Notes under the pieces: generated by a model | What the model was told of the DNA's origin: nothing | The model's input: the letters and a program-made list of their open reading frames with translations, nothing else | Databases searched by the model: none | Position numbers and translations under genes: made by a program | Shown: one piece after another, positions 12,003 through 20,119 of the stretch | Numbering within the stretch: position 1 is the first letter of the stretch | How the letters are laid out: each line of letters begins with the position of its first letter | Assembly (NCBI RefSeq): GCF_039543825.1 | Contig: NZ_BAABKM010000004.1 | Span: 62,001 to 126,000, forward strand | Length of the DNA: 64,000 nt | Origin: Nocardioides conyzicola | GTDB lineage: Bacteria; Actinomycetota; Actinomycetes; Propionibacteriales; Nocardioidaceae | Direction of reading: 5' to 3'

Positions 12003-13241
12003 CTAGAGCGCCAGGCCGAGTGCTGCGTCGATGACGGCCAGCATCTGGACGGCGGCCTCCGGGTCGGAGGTGTCCGCGAGCCCGTCGGTGCCGAGCGTCG
12101 CGGCCACCCAGGCGTCGACCGCCGCGGTGGCACGAGGAGCGTCGAGGTCGGCCGCGAGAGCGGCGAGCACCTCCGTCACGACCGGCGCGGCCGGGGCGCC
12201 CGCGCCGAGCGACAGGGCCCGGCGCCAGCGGTCGAGGTCGTCGACCGCGGTCCACAGCTCGGCGTCGACCCACTCCCAGTCGTCCCGGTAGTGGTGCCGC
12301 ATCAGGGCCAGCCGGATCGCCATCGGGTCGACGTCGCTGTTGCGCAGCGCGGAGACGAAGACCAGGTTGCCCCGCGACTTCGACATCTTCTCGCCGTCGT
12401 ACCCGACCATCCCGCCGTGGCTGTAGACCTGCGCGAACGGCGTCCCGGGTACGGCGACCTGCGCGTGCCCGGCGCACATCTCGTGGTGCGGGAAGACCAG
12501 GTCGCTGCCACCTCCCTGGACGTCGAAGGCGCCGCCCAGGTGCTCCTGGGCGATCGCGGTGCACTCGACGTGCCAGCCCGGCCGGCCGGGACCCCACGGG
12601 CTCGGCCACGACGGCTCGCCCTCGCGCTCGCCGCGCCACACGACGCAGTCGAGCGGGTCCTTCTTGCCCGGACGCTCCGGGTCTCCCCCGCGGTCGGGGT
12701 AGATCTCGAGCATCTTCTCGCGCGTCCACCCGGACTCGGCGCCGAAGGCCGGGTCGGCGGTCACCGAGTAGTAGAGGTCGTCCTCGACGCGGTAGATGGA
12801 GCCCACGGCCTCGAGGCGCTTGATCAGCTCGATCACGAGCGGGATCGACTCGACCGCGCCGATGTAGTGCGCCGGCGGGAGGACCCGCAGCGCCGTCATG
12901 TCCTGGCGGAAGAGCTCGGTCTCGCGCTCGGCCAGCTCCACCCAGTCGACGTGCACCTTGGTGGCCCGCTCGAGGAGCGGGTCGTCGACGTCGGTGACGT
13001 TCTGGACGTAGGTGACGTCGAGGCCCGCGTTGCGCCAGGCCCGGTTGAGCAGGTCGAAGGCGACATAGGTGTTGGCGTGGCCCAGGTGGGTGGCGTCGTA
13101 CGGCGTGATGCCACAGACGTACATGCGGGCGGCCCCGTCCGGGGTGGTGGTGACCAGACCGCCCGACGGGGTGTCGTGGACGGCCACGTCCGGGCCCGTG
13201 ACAGGCAGGGTCGGGATGTCCGGTGAGGCCCAAGCGCGCAT
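12003..13241 (-). CDS. mshC: MshC, Cys:GlcN-Ins ligase of mycothiol biosynthesis
   Basis: A 412-residue class I cysteinyl-tRNA-synthetase-like ligase that joins cysteine to GlcN-Ins, the penultimate step of mycothiol synthesis. The HIGH-type motif appears as [10 protein letters not shown] and the KMSKS loop as EKMSKS. It is shorter than CysRS and lacks the anticodon-binding domain. The N-terminus contains [12 protein letters not shown], with the Thr/Tyr pattern of MshC rather than the PTVYN of CysRS. Zinc ligands include the Cys of YVCG, the Cys of WHVEC and the PHHEMC cluster. ATG 13241 follows TAGGCT (13254-13249) by 7 nt, so it is probably leaderless. Confidence 0.95.
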   Translation of the reverse strand: MRAWASPDIPTLPVTGPDVAVHDTPSGGLVTTTPDGAARMYVCGITPYDATHLGHANTYVAFDLLNRAWRNAGLDVTYVQNVTDVDDPLLERATKVHVDWVELAERETELFRQDMTALRVLPPAHYIGAVESIPLVIELIKRLEAVGSIYRVEDDLYYSVTADPAFGAESGWTREKMLEIYPDRGGDPERPGKKDPLDCVVWRGEREGEPSWPSPWGPGRPGWHVECTAIAQEHLGGAFDVQGGGSDLVFPHHEMCAGHAQVAVPGTPFAQVYSHGGMVGYDGEKMSKSRGNLVFVSALRNSDVDPMAIRLALMRHHYRDDWEWVDAELWTAVDDLDRWRRALSLGAGAPAAPVVTEVLAALAADLDAPRATAAVDAWVAATLGTDGLADTSDPEAAVQMLAVIDAALGLAL

Positions 13242-13265
13242 GGCCCAGAGCCTAATGGTCGGCGG

Positions 13266-14057
13266 TCAGAAGGGCGGCCACGGGATGGCCGGCCACTCGC
13301 CGCGCGGCGACGGCAGGACCGCGCGCTCGGCGAGCCGGGCGCACCGCCGGAAGAGCGCGTCGATCTCGAAGTCGGCCAGGTGGTCGGCCAGGGCGTCACC
13401 GAGCGGACCGGTGAGCGCGAGCCGGACCCGCTCGACGCCCGCGAGCTCCTCCGCGGTCAGCGGCTCCCCCAGCCAGCCCCACAGCACCGTGCGCAGCTTG
13501 TGCTCGGCGTGGAAGGTGACGCCGTGGTCGACGCCGTACCGGTGCCCGTCCGTCATCTCCAGGACGTGCCCGCCCTTGCGGTCGGCGTTGTTGACGAGGA
13601 TGTCGAAGACGGCCATCCGTCGCAGCGGCGCGGAGTCCTCGTGGATCAGCGAGACCGGCTGGTCCTGGCCGTCGACGCCGTCGAAGACGTGCCGCCAGCC
13701 GTCGGGCACGTCGCCCTCGCGCACCAGCGTGACCGCGACCTGCTCCGCGTCGGGCTCCTGCCAGCGCTGCACCATGCCGAGCCCGTGCGGCCCGTCGCGC
13801 AGCCAGGTCTCGGGGACGACGTCCCAGCCGGTCGCCTCCGAGAGGAGGTACGCCGCGCGCTCGCGGTCGGCGAGGGTGCCGTGCGGGAAGTCCCAGAGCG
13901 GTCGTTCGCCGGAGACGGGCTTGTAGACGACCTGGATCCCGTCGATCTCGCCCAGGAACGTCGCGTTCGAGGCGGGCATGATCCGACCCCGCAGCTCCAG
14001 CTCGCCCTCGATCAGGTCGGGCGCCGGGTCCGCGGTCACGCCGGGCTCATGGCTCAC
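13266..14057 (-). CDS. SCO1664-family protein (kinase-like fold, actinobacterial)
   Basis: A 263-residue protein of a family found almost only in actinobacteria, with distant resemblance to PI3/4-type kinases. A Lys-bearing strand VVYKPVSGERPLWDFP could hold ATP. A catalytic-loop-like DILVNNADRKGGH and a later YGVDHGVTFH (a DFG-like Asp) follow, the arrangement expected of an active kinase. The GTG start at 14057 overlaps the DUF3090 stop by 11 nt, so the two are translationally coupled; frames upstream of it lie inside DUF3090. It is the third member of a cluster (phosphomutase, DUF3090, SCO1664) next to mshC. Substrate and function are unknown. Confidence 0.85.
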   Translation of the reverse strand: MSHEPGVTADPAPDLIEGELELRGRIMPASNATFLGEIDGIQVVYKPVSGERPLWDFPHGTLADRERAAYLLSEATGWDVVPETWLRDGPHGLGMVQRWQEPDAEQVAVTLVREGDVPDGWRHVFDGVDGQDQPVSLIHEDSAPLRRMAVFDILVNNADRKGGHVLEMTDGHRYGVDHGVTFHAEHKLRTVLWGWLGEPLTAEELAGVERVRLALTGPLGDALADHLADFEIDALFRRCARLAERAVLPSPRGEWPAIPWPPF

Positions 14058-14637
14058 GTCGCCGGAAGCCGTTCGCCCGCACGCACAGGTGCCCCTCGGG
14101 GTCGACCGGGTTGCCGCAGAACGGGCAGTCGGGCCGGCCGGCGCCGAGCACCTGCTCGGTCCGCTTGACGAACGCGCGCGCCACACCGGCCGGGATCCGC
14201 ACCAGGAACACCTCGTCGGGCTCCGGCTCCTCGAAGTCCTCGTCGTCCAGGTCGGCGACCTGCTCGGGGGTGATGACGGCGGCCTCGCTGTAGGGGAACA
14301 CCTCGATCACCAGCCGCTCGTCGGACGAGTCCCACGACAGCGTCATCGTCCCGGCCCGGAACTCCTCCTCGATCGGCTGCTCCAGCGGGTCGGAGTCCTC
14401 GAGGCCGAGCGGTGCCATCGCGGGGACGGCTGCGTCGCCGTGGGTGCTGGCCAGCACCTCGTCGAGCAGCTCGTCGATCCGCTCGGCCAGTGCCTGGACC
14501 TGCTGCTTCTCCAGGGCGACGCTGACCAGCCGCGGCCCGGAGCGTGCCTGCAGGAAGAAGGTGCGTTGGCCGGGAGCACCGACGGTGCCGGCCACGAAGC
14601 GCTCGGGCGGGTCGAACCCGTGGACGAGTGGAGCCAT
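14047..14637 (-). CDS. DUF3090 family protein with C-terminal zinc ribbon
   Basis: A 196-residue actinobacterial protein. It begins MAPLVHGFDPPERFVAGTVG, typical of DUF3090, and has an alpha-helical middle. The C-terminus has CPFCGNPVDPEGHLC, a four-ligand zinc knuckle (CxxC...HxC). No catalytic motif is recognisable. ATG 14637 lies 6 nt after TAGGGT (14649-14644), whose TAG is also the stop codon of the phosphomutase gene. DUF3090, the phosphomutase and the kinase-like protein probably act together, but the pathway is not known. Confidence 0.87.
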   Translation of the reverse strand: MAPLVHGFDPPERFVAGTVGAPGQRTFFLQARSGPRLVSVALEKQQVQALAERIDELLDEVLASTHGDAAVPAMAPLGLEDSDPLEQPIEEEFRAGTMTLSWDSSDERLVIEVFPYSEAAVITPEQVADLDDEDFEEPEPDEVFLVRIPAGVARAFVKRTEQVLGAGRPDCPFCGNPVDPEGHLCVRANGFRRREP

Positions 14638-14643
14638 GCATTC

Positions 14644-14649
14644 ACCCTA
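14644..14649 (-). promoter_or_regulatory. Possible internal -10 box before DUF3090
   Basis: TAGGGT lies 6 nt before the DUF3090 ATG and its first three bases are the stop codon of the preceding phosphomutase gene. It may give an extra leaderless transcript for DUF3090 and SCO1664. The GGGTG within it could instead act as a weak ribosome site. Confidence 0.4.
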
Positions 14650-15366
14650 GGCGGTCGCCGAAGGGCCGGCGCCACCGCCGACTGCCGCGTCGTTCGTCCG
14701 GCGTCGGCGCGTCCCCTTCGCCGCCGGCGGGGGCGCCAGCCAGGAGAGGTCGCCGGAGTGGGTGTTGGTCGCCAGGACGTAGGGCCTCGTGGACGTGTAG
14801 CGGATGATCGAGACCGACGCCGGGTCGACGTGCAGCCGCTGGAAGAGGTCGAGGTGCATGCCGAGCGCGTCGGCCAGGATCGACTTGATCAGGTCGCCGT
14901 GGCTGACGGCCACCCACACCGCTCCGGCGCCGTGCTCGGCCTCGATGAGCGCGTCGCGCCGGCGTACGGCGGACACCGCGCGGGCCTGCATCGCCACCAT
15001 CGACTCGCCCCCGGGGAAGGTCACCGCCGACGGCTGCGCCTGGACCGTCGACCAGAGCTTCTCCTTGGCCAGCTCCTTGAGCGGGCGCCCCTGCCAGTCG
15101 CCGTAGTCGCACTCGGTGATGCCGCGCTCCGTGACCGGCCGCAGCGCGCCTGCCTGGGCCGACACGATCGCCTTCGTGGTCTGGCGGCAGCGCTCGAGCG
15201 GGCTGGTCACCGCCGCGACCAGCGGCACGACCGCCAGCCGCTCGCCGGTGCGCGCGACCTGGGTGGCGCCGGTCTCGTCGAGCCGCACGCCCGGCGTACG
15301 GCCCGCGAGGACCCCCGACGCGTTCGCCGTCGTACGTCCGTGCCGGACCAGGATCACCGTTGCCAT
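14647..15366 (-). CDS. MSMEG_4193-family histidine phosphatase (putative phosphomutase)
   Basis: A 239-residue histidine-phosphatase-superfamily protein. The catalytic motif VRHGRT is at residues 7-12, the second Arg lies in the TSPLERCRQT segment, and the second His is in VSHGDL. The C-terminal 35 residues are basic and disordered (KGTRRRRTN). The family marks the mshC-linked actinobacterial cluster and is annotated as a probable phosphomutase; sequence alone cannot tell phosphatase from mutase. ATG 15366 has TACAGT (15379-15374) 7 nt upstream, divergent from corA. Confidence 0.88.
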   Translation of the reverse strand: MATVILVRHGRTTANASGVLAGRTPGVRLDETGATQVARTGERLAVVPLVAAVTSPLERCRQTTKAIVSAQAGALRPVTERGITECDYGDWQGRPLKELAKEKLWSTVQAQPSAVTFPGGESMVAMQARAVSAVRRRDALIEAEHGAGAVWVAVSHGDLIKSILADALGMHLDLFQRLHVDPASVSIIRYTSTRPYVLATNTHSGDLSWLAPPPAAKGTRRRRTNDAAVGGGAGPSATA

Positions 15367-15373
15367 GTCGGCG

Positions 15374-15403
15374 ACTGTAGTGCGACCCCCCTGCGGCTAC
15401 CGT
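15374..15403. promoter_or_regulatory. Divergent leaderless promoters for the phosphomutase cluster and corA
   Basis: TACAGT (15379-15374) is 7 nt from the phosphomutase ATG, and TACCGT (15398-15403) is 6 nt from the corA GTG at 15410. The intergenic gap is only 43 bp, so the two promoters are back to back and could compete for RNA polymerase. Confidence 0.5.
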
Positions 15404-15409
15404 GGCCCC

Positions 15410-16381
15410 GTGATCGTGGACTGCGCCCTCTACCGAGACGGCAGGCGCACGGACAGCGGCACGCACTGGCGCCAGCTGCGCGCCGAGGCCGACCAGCAGG
15501 GCGACTTCGTGTGGATCGGCATGCACGACCCGGACGAGGACGAGATCCACGAGGTCGCGGAGGTCTTCGGCCTGCACCCGCTCGCCGTCGAGGACGCCAT
15601 CCAGCCGCACCAGCGCCCCAAGCTGGAGCGCTTCGACGACATGATCTTCCTGGTCATCAAGACGCTCTGGTACATCGACGCGGACGACGCCGTCGAGACC
15701 GGTGAGATCGCACTGTTCGTGGGTCCGGACTTCGTCGTCTCCGTGCGGCACGGCGACGGCAACGAGCTGCACTCGGCGCGCGAGGAGCTCGAGCAGAGCC
15801 GCAAGGTGCTCAGCCACGGGCCCGGTGGGGTGCTGTACGCCGTGATCGACCGGGTCGTCGACGAGTACCTCGACGTCACCGACGAGCTCGTCATCGACGT
15901 CGACGAGATCGAGACCTCCGTCTTCTCCAACGACCGCACCAACGACTCCGCGCGGATCTACGTCCTCAAGCGCGAGATCGCCGAGGTACGCCGTGCGGTG
16001 CTGCCGCTGCGCGACCCCGTCGTGCGCCTGGCCAGCGGCGACATCCCGGCCGTCCCGGAGGAGGCGACGCCCTTCTTCCGCGACGTCGCCGACCACCTGG
16101 CCCGCGCCGCGGAGACGGTGGACTCGCTCGACGCGCTGCTGTCCACGGCGTTCGACGCCCACCTCGCGCAGATCTCGGTGCAGCAGAACGACGACATGCG
16201 CAAGATCTCCGCCGGGGCAGCCCTGATCGTCGTGCCGACCCTGATCGCCGGCGTCTACGGGATGAACTTCAAGCACATGCCCGAGCTCAGCTGGACCTAC
16301 GGCTACCCGTTCGCGCTGCTGCTGATGGCCGCGGCCGCCGGCGGGCTGTGGGTGCTGTTCAAGCGGTCCGGCTGGCTGTAG
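15410..16381 (+). CDS. corA: CorA-family Mg2+/Co2+ transporter
   Basis: A 323-residue channel protein. The large N-terminal cytosolic funnel (residues 1-255) is followed by two C-terminal transmembrane helices. The pore signature YGMNF is at the end of the first helix, and the short periplasmic loop KHMPELSW is acidic, as expected. GTG 15410 was chosen because TACCGT ends 6 nt before it and the protein then begins MIVDCALYRDG, as in CorA relatives. The open frame runs upstream but those residues come from the antisense of the phosphomutase gene. It is convergent with uppP, with one base between their stops. Confidence 0.94.
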   Translation: MIVDCALYRDGRRTDSGTHWRQLRAEADQQGDFVWIGMHDPDEDEIHEVAEVFGLHPLAVEDAIQPHQRPKLERFDDMIFLVIKTLWYIDADDAVETGEIALFVGPDFVVSVRHGDGNELHSAREELEQSRKVLSHGPGGVLYAVIDRVVDEYLDVTDELVIDVDEIETSVFSNDRTNDSARIYVLKREIAEVRRAVLPLRDPVVRLASGDIPAVPEEATPFFRDVADHLARAAETVDSLDALLSTAFDAHLAQISVQQNDDMRKISAGAALIVVPTLIAGVYGMNFKHMPELSWTYGYPFALLLMAAAAGGLWVLFKRSGWL

Positions 16382-16382
16382 G

Positions 16383-17207
16383 TCAGGCCGCGATCACGCC
16401 GGTCGCGACCAGCGCGAGCGTCACGACACCGAGGCCGATCCGGTAGACCACGAACGGCGTGTACGAGTGCGTCGTGACGTAGCGCAGCAGCCACGCGATC
16501 GCGGCGTACCCGACGACGAACGAGACGATGGTCGCGACGATCGTCGGGCCCCAGCCGTAGAGGTTGTCGCCGTTGGGCACGTCCTTCAGCTCGAAGACGC
16601 CGGCGCCGATCACGGCCGGCACCGCGAGCAGGAAGGCGTAGCGGGTCGCCGTCTCGCGCTCGTAGCCGAGGAACCGGCCCATCGACAGCGTCGCGCCCGA
16701 CCGGGACACGCCGGGGATCAGGGCCAGCGCCTGCGCCAGCCCCATCAGCACCGCGTCCCGCAGCGACAGGTGCTTGAGGGTCTTGTCGGTGCTGCCGACC
16801 CGGTCGGCGATGCCCAGCACGATGCCGCCGACGATCAGCGTCGTCCCGACGATCCAGAGGCTGCGGAAGTCCTTCTCGATCACGTCCTTGAGAGCGATGC
16901 CGAGGATCACGATCGGGAGCGAGCCGAGGATGATGAACCAGCCCATCCGAGCGTCGAGCTGGCCGCGGTACTCCGGTCGGAAGAGCGACTTCGCCCAGGT
17001 CACGCCGATCCGCCAGATGTCGCGCCAGAAGAAGATGAGCACCGCGAGCTCGGTGCCGATCTGGATCACGGCGGTGAACGCCGCGCCCGGGTCACCCCAG
17101 CCGAAGATCTCCGGGAAGATCCGGAGGTGAGCGCTGCTCGAGATCGGCAGGAACTCGGTCAACCCCTGGATGACGCCAAGGACCACGGCCTGCAGGAAGT
17201 CCACCAC
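16383..17207 (-). CDS. uppP: Undecaprenyl-diphosphatase UppP/BacA
   Basis: A 274-residue integral membrane enzyme that recycles undecaprenyl pyrophosphate to the monophosphate carrier for cell-wall synthesis. Both active-site motifs are present: the Glu/Ser-rich TEFLPISSSAH (residues 16-26) and PGVSRSGATLS. Eight transmembrane segments are predicted from hydrophobicity. The GTG start at 17207 (or the adjacent GTG at 17204) follows TAGGAT (17221-17216) by 8 nt. The gene sits at the same place in the mycobacterial gene order. Confidence 0.95.
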   Translation of the reverse strand: MVDFLQAVVLGVIQGLTEFLPISSSAHLRIFPEIFGWGDPGAAFTAVIQIGTELAVLIFFWRDIWRIGVTWAKSLFRPEYRGQLDARMGWFIILGSLPIVILGIALKDVIEKDFRSLWIVGTTLIVGGIVLGIADRVGSTDKTLKHLSLRDAVLMGLAQALALIPGVSRSGATLSMGRFLGYERETATRYAFLLAVPAVIGAGVFELKDVPNGDNLYGWGPTIVATIVSFVVGYAAIAWLLRYVTTHSYTPFVVYRIGLGVVTLALVATGVIAA

Positions 17208-17215
17208 GAGCGGGA

Positions 17216-17275
17216 ATCCTACGGGCGTTCGCCTGGCGTGCCGGTGGCACCCCGCGTGGGTGGTCCGACTAATTT
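17216..17275. promoter_or_regulatory. Divergent promoters for uppP and the aldo/keto reductase
   Basis: TAGGAT (17221-17216, minus strand) is 8 nt from the uppP GTG. TAATTT (17270-17275, plus strand) is 6 nt from the reductase ATG at 17282. The AT-rich second box stands out in this DNA. No operator symmetry was seen between them. Confidence 0.5.
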
Positions 17276-17281
17276 GTCCGC

Positions 17282-18229
17282 ATGCAGCAGCGGCGAGTCG
17301 GCACGACCGGCCTGACGGTGTCCCGGCTGGGCCTGGGCACCATGACCTGGGGTCGGGACACCGACGAGCACGAGGCCCGCGACCAGCTGATCGCGTACGC
17401 CGAGGCCGGCGGCAACCTCGTGGACACGGCGGCCGGCTACGGCAACGGCGCCTCCGAGGAGCTCATCGGCACCCTCATCGGCGACGTCGTCGCCCGCGAC
17501 GAGGTCGTGCTCGCCACCAAGGCCGGCATCAGCGCTCGGCCCGGAGGACGGTCCTACAACACCTCCCGCGGCCACCTGCTCAGCACGCTCGACGCGTCGC
17601 TGAAGCGGCTCGGGGTCGAGCACGTCGACCTGTGGCAGGTGCACATCTGGTCCGACGAGACCCCGGTCGAGGAGACGCTCGCCGCTCTCGACCACGCGGT
17701 CGCGACCGGGCGCGCGTCGTACGTCGGCATCTCCAACTACACCGGGTGGCAGACCGCCCAGGCGGCGACCTGGCAGCGGGCGGTGCCCGGCCGGGTGCCG
17801 CTGGCCAGCACGCAGGTCGAGTACTCGCTGCTCAACCGGGCCGTCGAGCACGAGGTGCTGCCGGCGGCGGCCGCCCTGGGCCTGGGCGTGCTGCCCTGGT
17901 CGCCGCTGGGCCGCGGGGTGCTGACGGGCAAGTACCGGAGCGGTACGCCGTCGGACTCCCGTGCCGCGTCCACGCACTTCGCCAACTTCGTCAATCCCTA
18001 CCTCGACGACCGCGGTGCGGGCATCGTCGAGGCGGTGGCCCGCGCCGCCGACGGACTCGGCTGGTCCGCGCTGGAGGTCGCGCTGACCTGGGTCCGCGAC
18101 CGGCCCGGCGTGACCGCGCCGATCGTCGGGGCGCGCACGGCCGCCCAGCTGCGCGGGGCGCTGGGGATCGAGGAGCTGTCCCTGCCCGCGGAGCTGATCG
18201 CCGCCCTGGACGACGTGTCCGCCGACTGA
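17282..18229 (+). CDS. Aldo/keto reductase (NAD(P)H-dependent)
   Basis: A 315-residue (beta/alpha)8 oxidoreductase. The catalytic tetrad is visible: Asp in VDTAAGYG, Tyr in the same motif, Lys in LATKAG and His in WQVHIW. The C-terminal cofactor-binding segment TAPIVGARTAAQL is conserved. It resembles the YajO/YghZ-type reductases acting on small carbonyl compounds; the natural substrate is unknown. The ATG at 17282 follows a TAATTT box by 6 nt. It is followed 14 nt later by the DUF5703 gene on the same strand. Confidence 0.9.
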   Translation: MQQRRVGTTGLTVSRLGLGTMTWGRDTDEHEARDQLIAYAEAGGNLVDTAAGYGNGASEELIGTLIGDVVARDEVVLATKAGISARPGGRSYNTSRGHLLSTLDASLKRLGVEHVDLWQVHIWSDETPVEETLAALDHAVATGRASYVGISNYTGWQTAQAATWQRAVPGRVPLASTQVEYSLLNRAVEHEVLPAAAALGLGVLPWSPLGRGVLTGKYRSGTPSDSRAASTHFANFVNPYLDDRGAGIVEAVARAADGLGWSALEVALTWVRDRPGVTAPIVGARTAAQLRGALGIEELSLPAELIAALDDVSAD

Positions 18230-18243
18230 AGGGAACCCCATCG

Positions 18244-18474
18244 ATGAGCCGTGCGCACCGCCGTCCGCCCGCCCCGGGGGTGGAGTGGGAGTTCGACCGG
18301 GTGACGTTCTCGCGGGAGTACTCCCGCAACGTCGTCCGCAAGCTGCTCGTCGAGCGCGCCGAGCACGGCGGCTGGGAGCTCGACCGGGTCCGGATCGGGC
18401 CGGACGGCACCCGCCGGGTGGTGCTGCGGCGCAAGATCATCCGGCAGGTGCGACCGGACTTCTCCTACAGCTAG
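18244..18474 (+). CDS. DUF5703 family small protein
   Basis: A 76-residue actinobacterial protein rich in Arg. It has the DUF5703 core: WEFDRVTFSREYSRN, then a helix RKLLVERAEHGGWEL, then RIGPDGTRRVVLRRKIIRQ. It is probably cytosolic and nucleic-acid- or membrane-associated through its basic face; the function is unknown. A GAAGGGAA ribosome site lies before ATG 18244. The mycobacterial counterpart lies beside uppP in the same order. The stop overlaps that of the convergent M20 peptidase in CTAG. Confidence 0.82.
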   Translation: MSRAHRRPPAPGVEWEFDRVTFSREYSRNVVRKLLVERAEHGGWELDRVRIGPDGTRRVVLRRKIIRQVRPDFSYS

Positions 18475-19796
18475 ACGTCGTCCAGGAACCGGTCGAAGAC
18501 CCGCGCGCCGAACTCGAGAGCGTCGACCGGCACCCGCTCGTCGACACCGTGGAAGAGCGCGGTGAAGTCGAGGTCGGCCGGCAGCCGCAGCGGCGCGAAG
18601 CCGTAGGACCGCATCCCGAGCTTGCGGAAGTGCTTGGCGTCCGTGCCCCCGCTCATCAGGTACGGCGCCACGATCGCGTCGTCGTCCTCGGCGAGGATCG
18701 ACCGGGTCATGGCGTCGACCAGGTCGCCGCCGTACGGCGTCTCCCACGGCTGCTGGTGGCTCACGTAGTCGATCTCGACGTCCTCGCCCACCAGCTCGGC
18801 GAGGGTCGCGAAGAACTCGTCCTCGAAGCCGGGCAGGAAGCGGCCGTCGACGTGGGCGGTGGCCTCGGTCGGGATCACGTTGACCTTGTAGCCGGCGCCG
18901 AGCATCGTCGGGTTGCAGGTGTTGCGGATGACCGCGCCCATCATCCGGGCGGCGCCGCCGAACTCCTGGACCAGCTCCTCGGCGTTCTCCGGGGTCGCCT
19001 CGGTGCCCGCGAGCTCGCCGACGGCCGCGAGCAGGGTGCGCATGGCGGGCGTCAGCCGCACCGGCCACTCGTAGGCGCCGATGCGGGCGACCGCGCCGGC
19101 CAGCGAGGTGACGGCGTTCTCGCGGTTGATCATCGAGCCGTGGCCGGCCCGGCCGCGGGACGTGAGCCGCATCCAGGCCATCCCCTTCTCGGCGGCCTCG
19201 ACCAGGTAGACCCGCCGGCTGCGGACGGTGGCGCTGAACCCGCCGACCTCGCCCACCGCGTCGGTGCAGCCCTCGAGGAGCTCCGGGTGGTCCTCGACGA
19301 TCTCCTGCGCCCCCTGGTGGCCGCCGGCCTCCTCGTCGGCGGTGAAGCACAGCGTGATCGGCCGCGACGGGACCCGGCCGTTGCGCTGGCGGTCGCGCAC
19401 GATGCTGAGCAGCATCGCGTCGAAGTCCTTCATGTCGACCGCGCCGCGGCCCCACACGTAGCCGTCCTGGATCTCACCGGAGAAGGGATCGACCTGCCAG
19501 TCCTCGGCAGCGGCGGGGACGACGTCCAGGTGGCCGTGCAGCAGGAGGCCGTCGCCCTCGGTGCCGCCCCACCGCGCCACGACCGAGGTGCGACCAGGCG
19601 TCCCCTCCACCAGGGTCGACTCGATGCCGACCTCGTCGAGCAGCGCCGCGACGTACTCCGCGGCCTTGCGCTCCCCCGGACCCGAGTCGTCCCCGTAGTT
19701 GCTGGTGTCGATCCTGATCAGCTCGCGGCAGAGCTCGACCACCTCGCCCGCGGGGTTGCGTGCCGCCTGTTGGGTGCCATCGGATGCGTCAGCCAT
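18471..19796 (-). CDS. M20/M25/M40-family metallopeptidase
   Basis: A 441-residue di-zinc peptidase of the ArgE/DapE/CPG2 type. Zinc ligands and the catalytic Glu are in LHGHLDVVPA, WGRGAVDMKDF and TADEEAGGHQGAQ. The dimerisation lid includes RAGHGSMI. The C-terminal zinc ligand is in ALFHGVDE. Such enzymes cleave dipeptides or N-acyl amino acids; DapE activity is unlikely because M20 subfamily motifs match the Rv2141c type. The ATG at 19796 follows CATGCT by 6 nt, a weak leaderless box. Confidence 0.9.
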   Translation of the reverse strand: MADASDGTQQAARNPAGEVVELCRELIRIDTSNYGDDSGPGERKAAEYVAALLDEVGIESTLVEGTPGRTSVVARWGGTEGDGLLLHGHLDVVPAAAEDWQVDPFSGEIQDGYVWGRGAVDMKDFDAMLLSIVRDRQRNGRVPSRPITLCFTADEEAGGHQGAQEIVEDHPELLEGCTDAVGEVGGFSATVRSRRVYLVEAAEKGMAWMRLTSRGRAGHGSMINRENAVTSLAGAVARIGAYEWPVRLTPAMRTLLAAVGELAGTEATPENAEELVQEFGGAARMMGAVIRNTCNPTMLGAGYKVNVIPTEATAHVDGRFLPGFEDEFFATLAELVGEDVEIDYVSHQQPWETPYGGDLVDAMTRSILAEDDDAIVAPYLMSGGTDAKHFRKLGMRSYGFAPLRLPADLDFTALFHGVDERVPVDALEFGARVFDRFLDDV

Positions 19797-19875
19797 GGGG
19801 CCAGCATGTCATCCGCGTGGGGGCCCTCCCGATGTGAGAATCGGGGCGCGTCTTTGCTACAGTTCCGAGGCACTC

Positions 19876-19961
19876 GTCCGGGTGGCGGAATTGGCAGACG
19901 CGCTAGCTTGAGGTGCTAGTGACCTTTAACGGTTGTGGGGGTTCAAGTCCCCCCTCGGACA
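19876..19961 (+). tRNA. tRNA-Leu(GAG)
   Basis: A class II tRNA with a long variable arm. The acceptor stem GTCCGGG pairs with CTCGGAC (one G-T), the D-loop contains GGCAGACG, and the anticodon loop TTGAGGT has GAG at 19910-19912. The variable arm is TGACCTTTAACGG and the T-arm GTTCAAG. The discriminator base is A at 19961 and the 3' CCA is not encoded. Confidence 0.97.
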
Positions 19962-19965
19962 CTGG

Positions 19966-19996
19966 AAAGGCCCCGGCTCCACGGGGCCTTTTCTTC
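19966..19996 (+). terminator. Rho-independent terminator after tRNA-Leu
   Basis: AAAGGCCCC (19966-19974) pairs with GGGGCCTTT (19983-19991) around an 8-nt loop, followed by a T-rich run TTTTCTTCATTTC. It is the clearest intrinsic terminator in the window. Confidence 0.85.
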
Positions 19997-20106
19997 ATTT
20001 CAGGGCATGGCCGAGAAGAACCACACCGGTGTAATTTAACCAACGCACTCGGGCGTGTCGCTTGACATTTTCAGTCACAGGACTCCCACAAGCGCACATT
20101 TGTCCC

Positions 20107-20112
20107 TAGACT
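20107..20112 (+). promoter_or_regulatory. Leaderless -10 box of the CHAP protein gene
   Basis: TAGACT ends 7 nt before the GTG at 20120. No ribosome site is present. The 100 bp between the tRNA terminator and this box hold no gene. Confidence 0.5.
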
Positions 20113-20119
20113 CCCACCC

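Noticed and set aside
12003..13241. Cysteinyl-tRNA synthetase
   Set aside because: The protein lacks the anticodon-binding domain, is only 412 residues, and its N-terminal motif and neighbourhood match MshC.
20062..20067. TTGACA as -35 box of the CHAP gene
   Set aside because: It is 39 nt from the TAGACT box, too far for a standard 16-18 nt spacer. It may serve another start or none.
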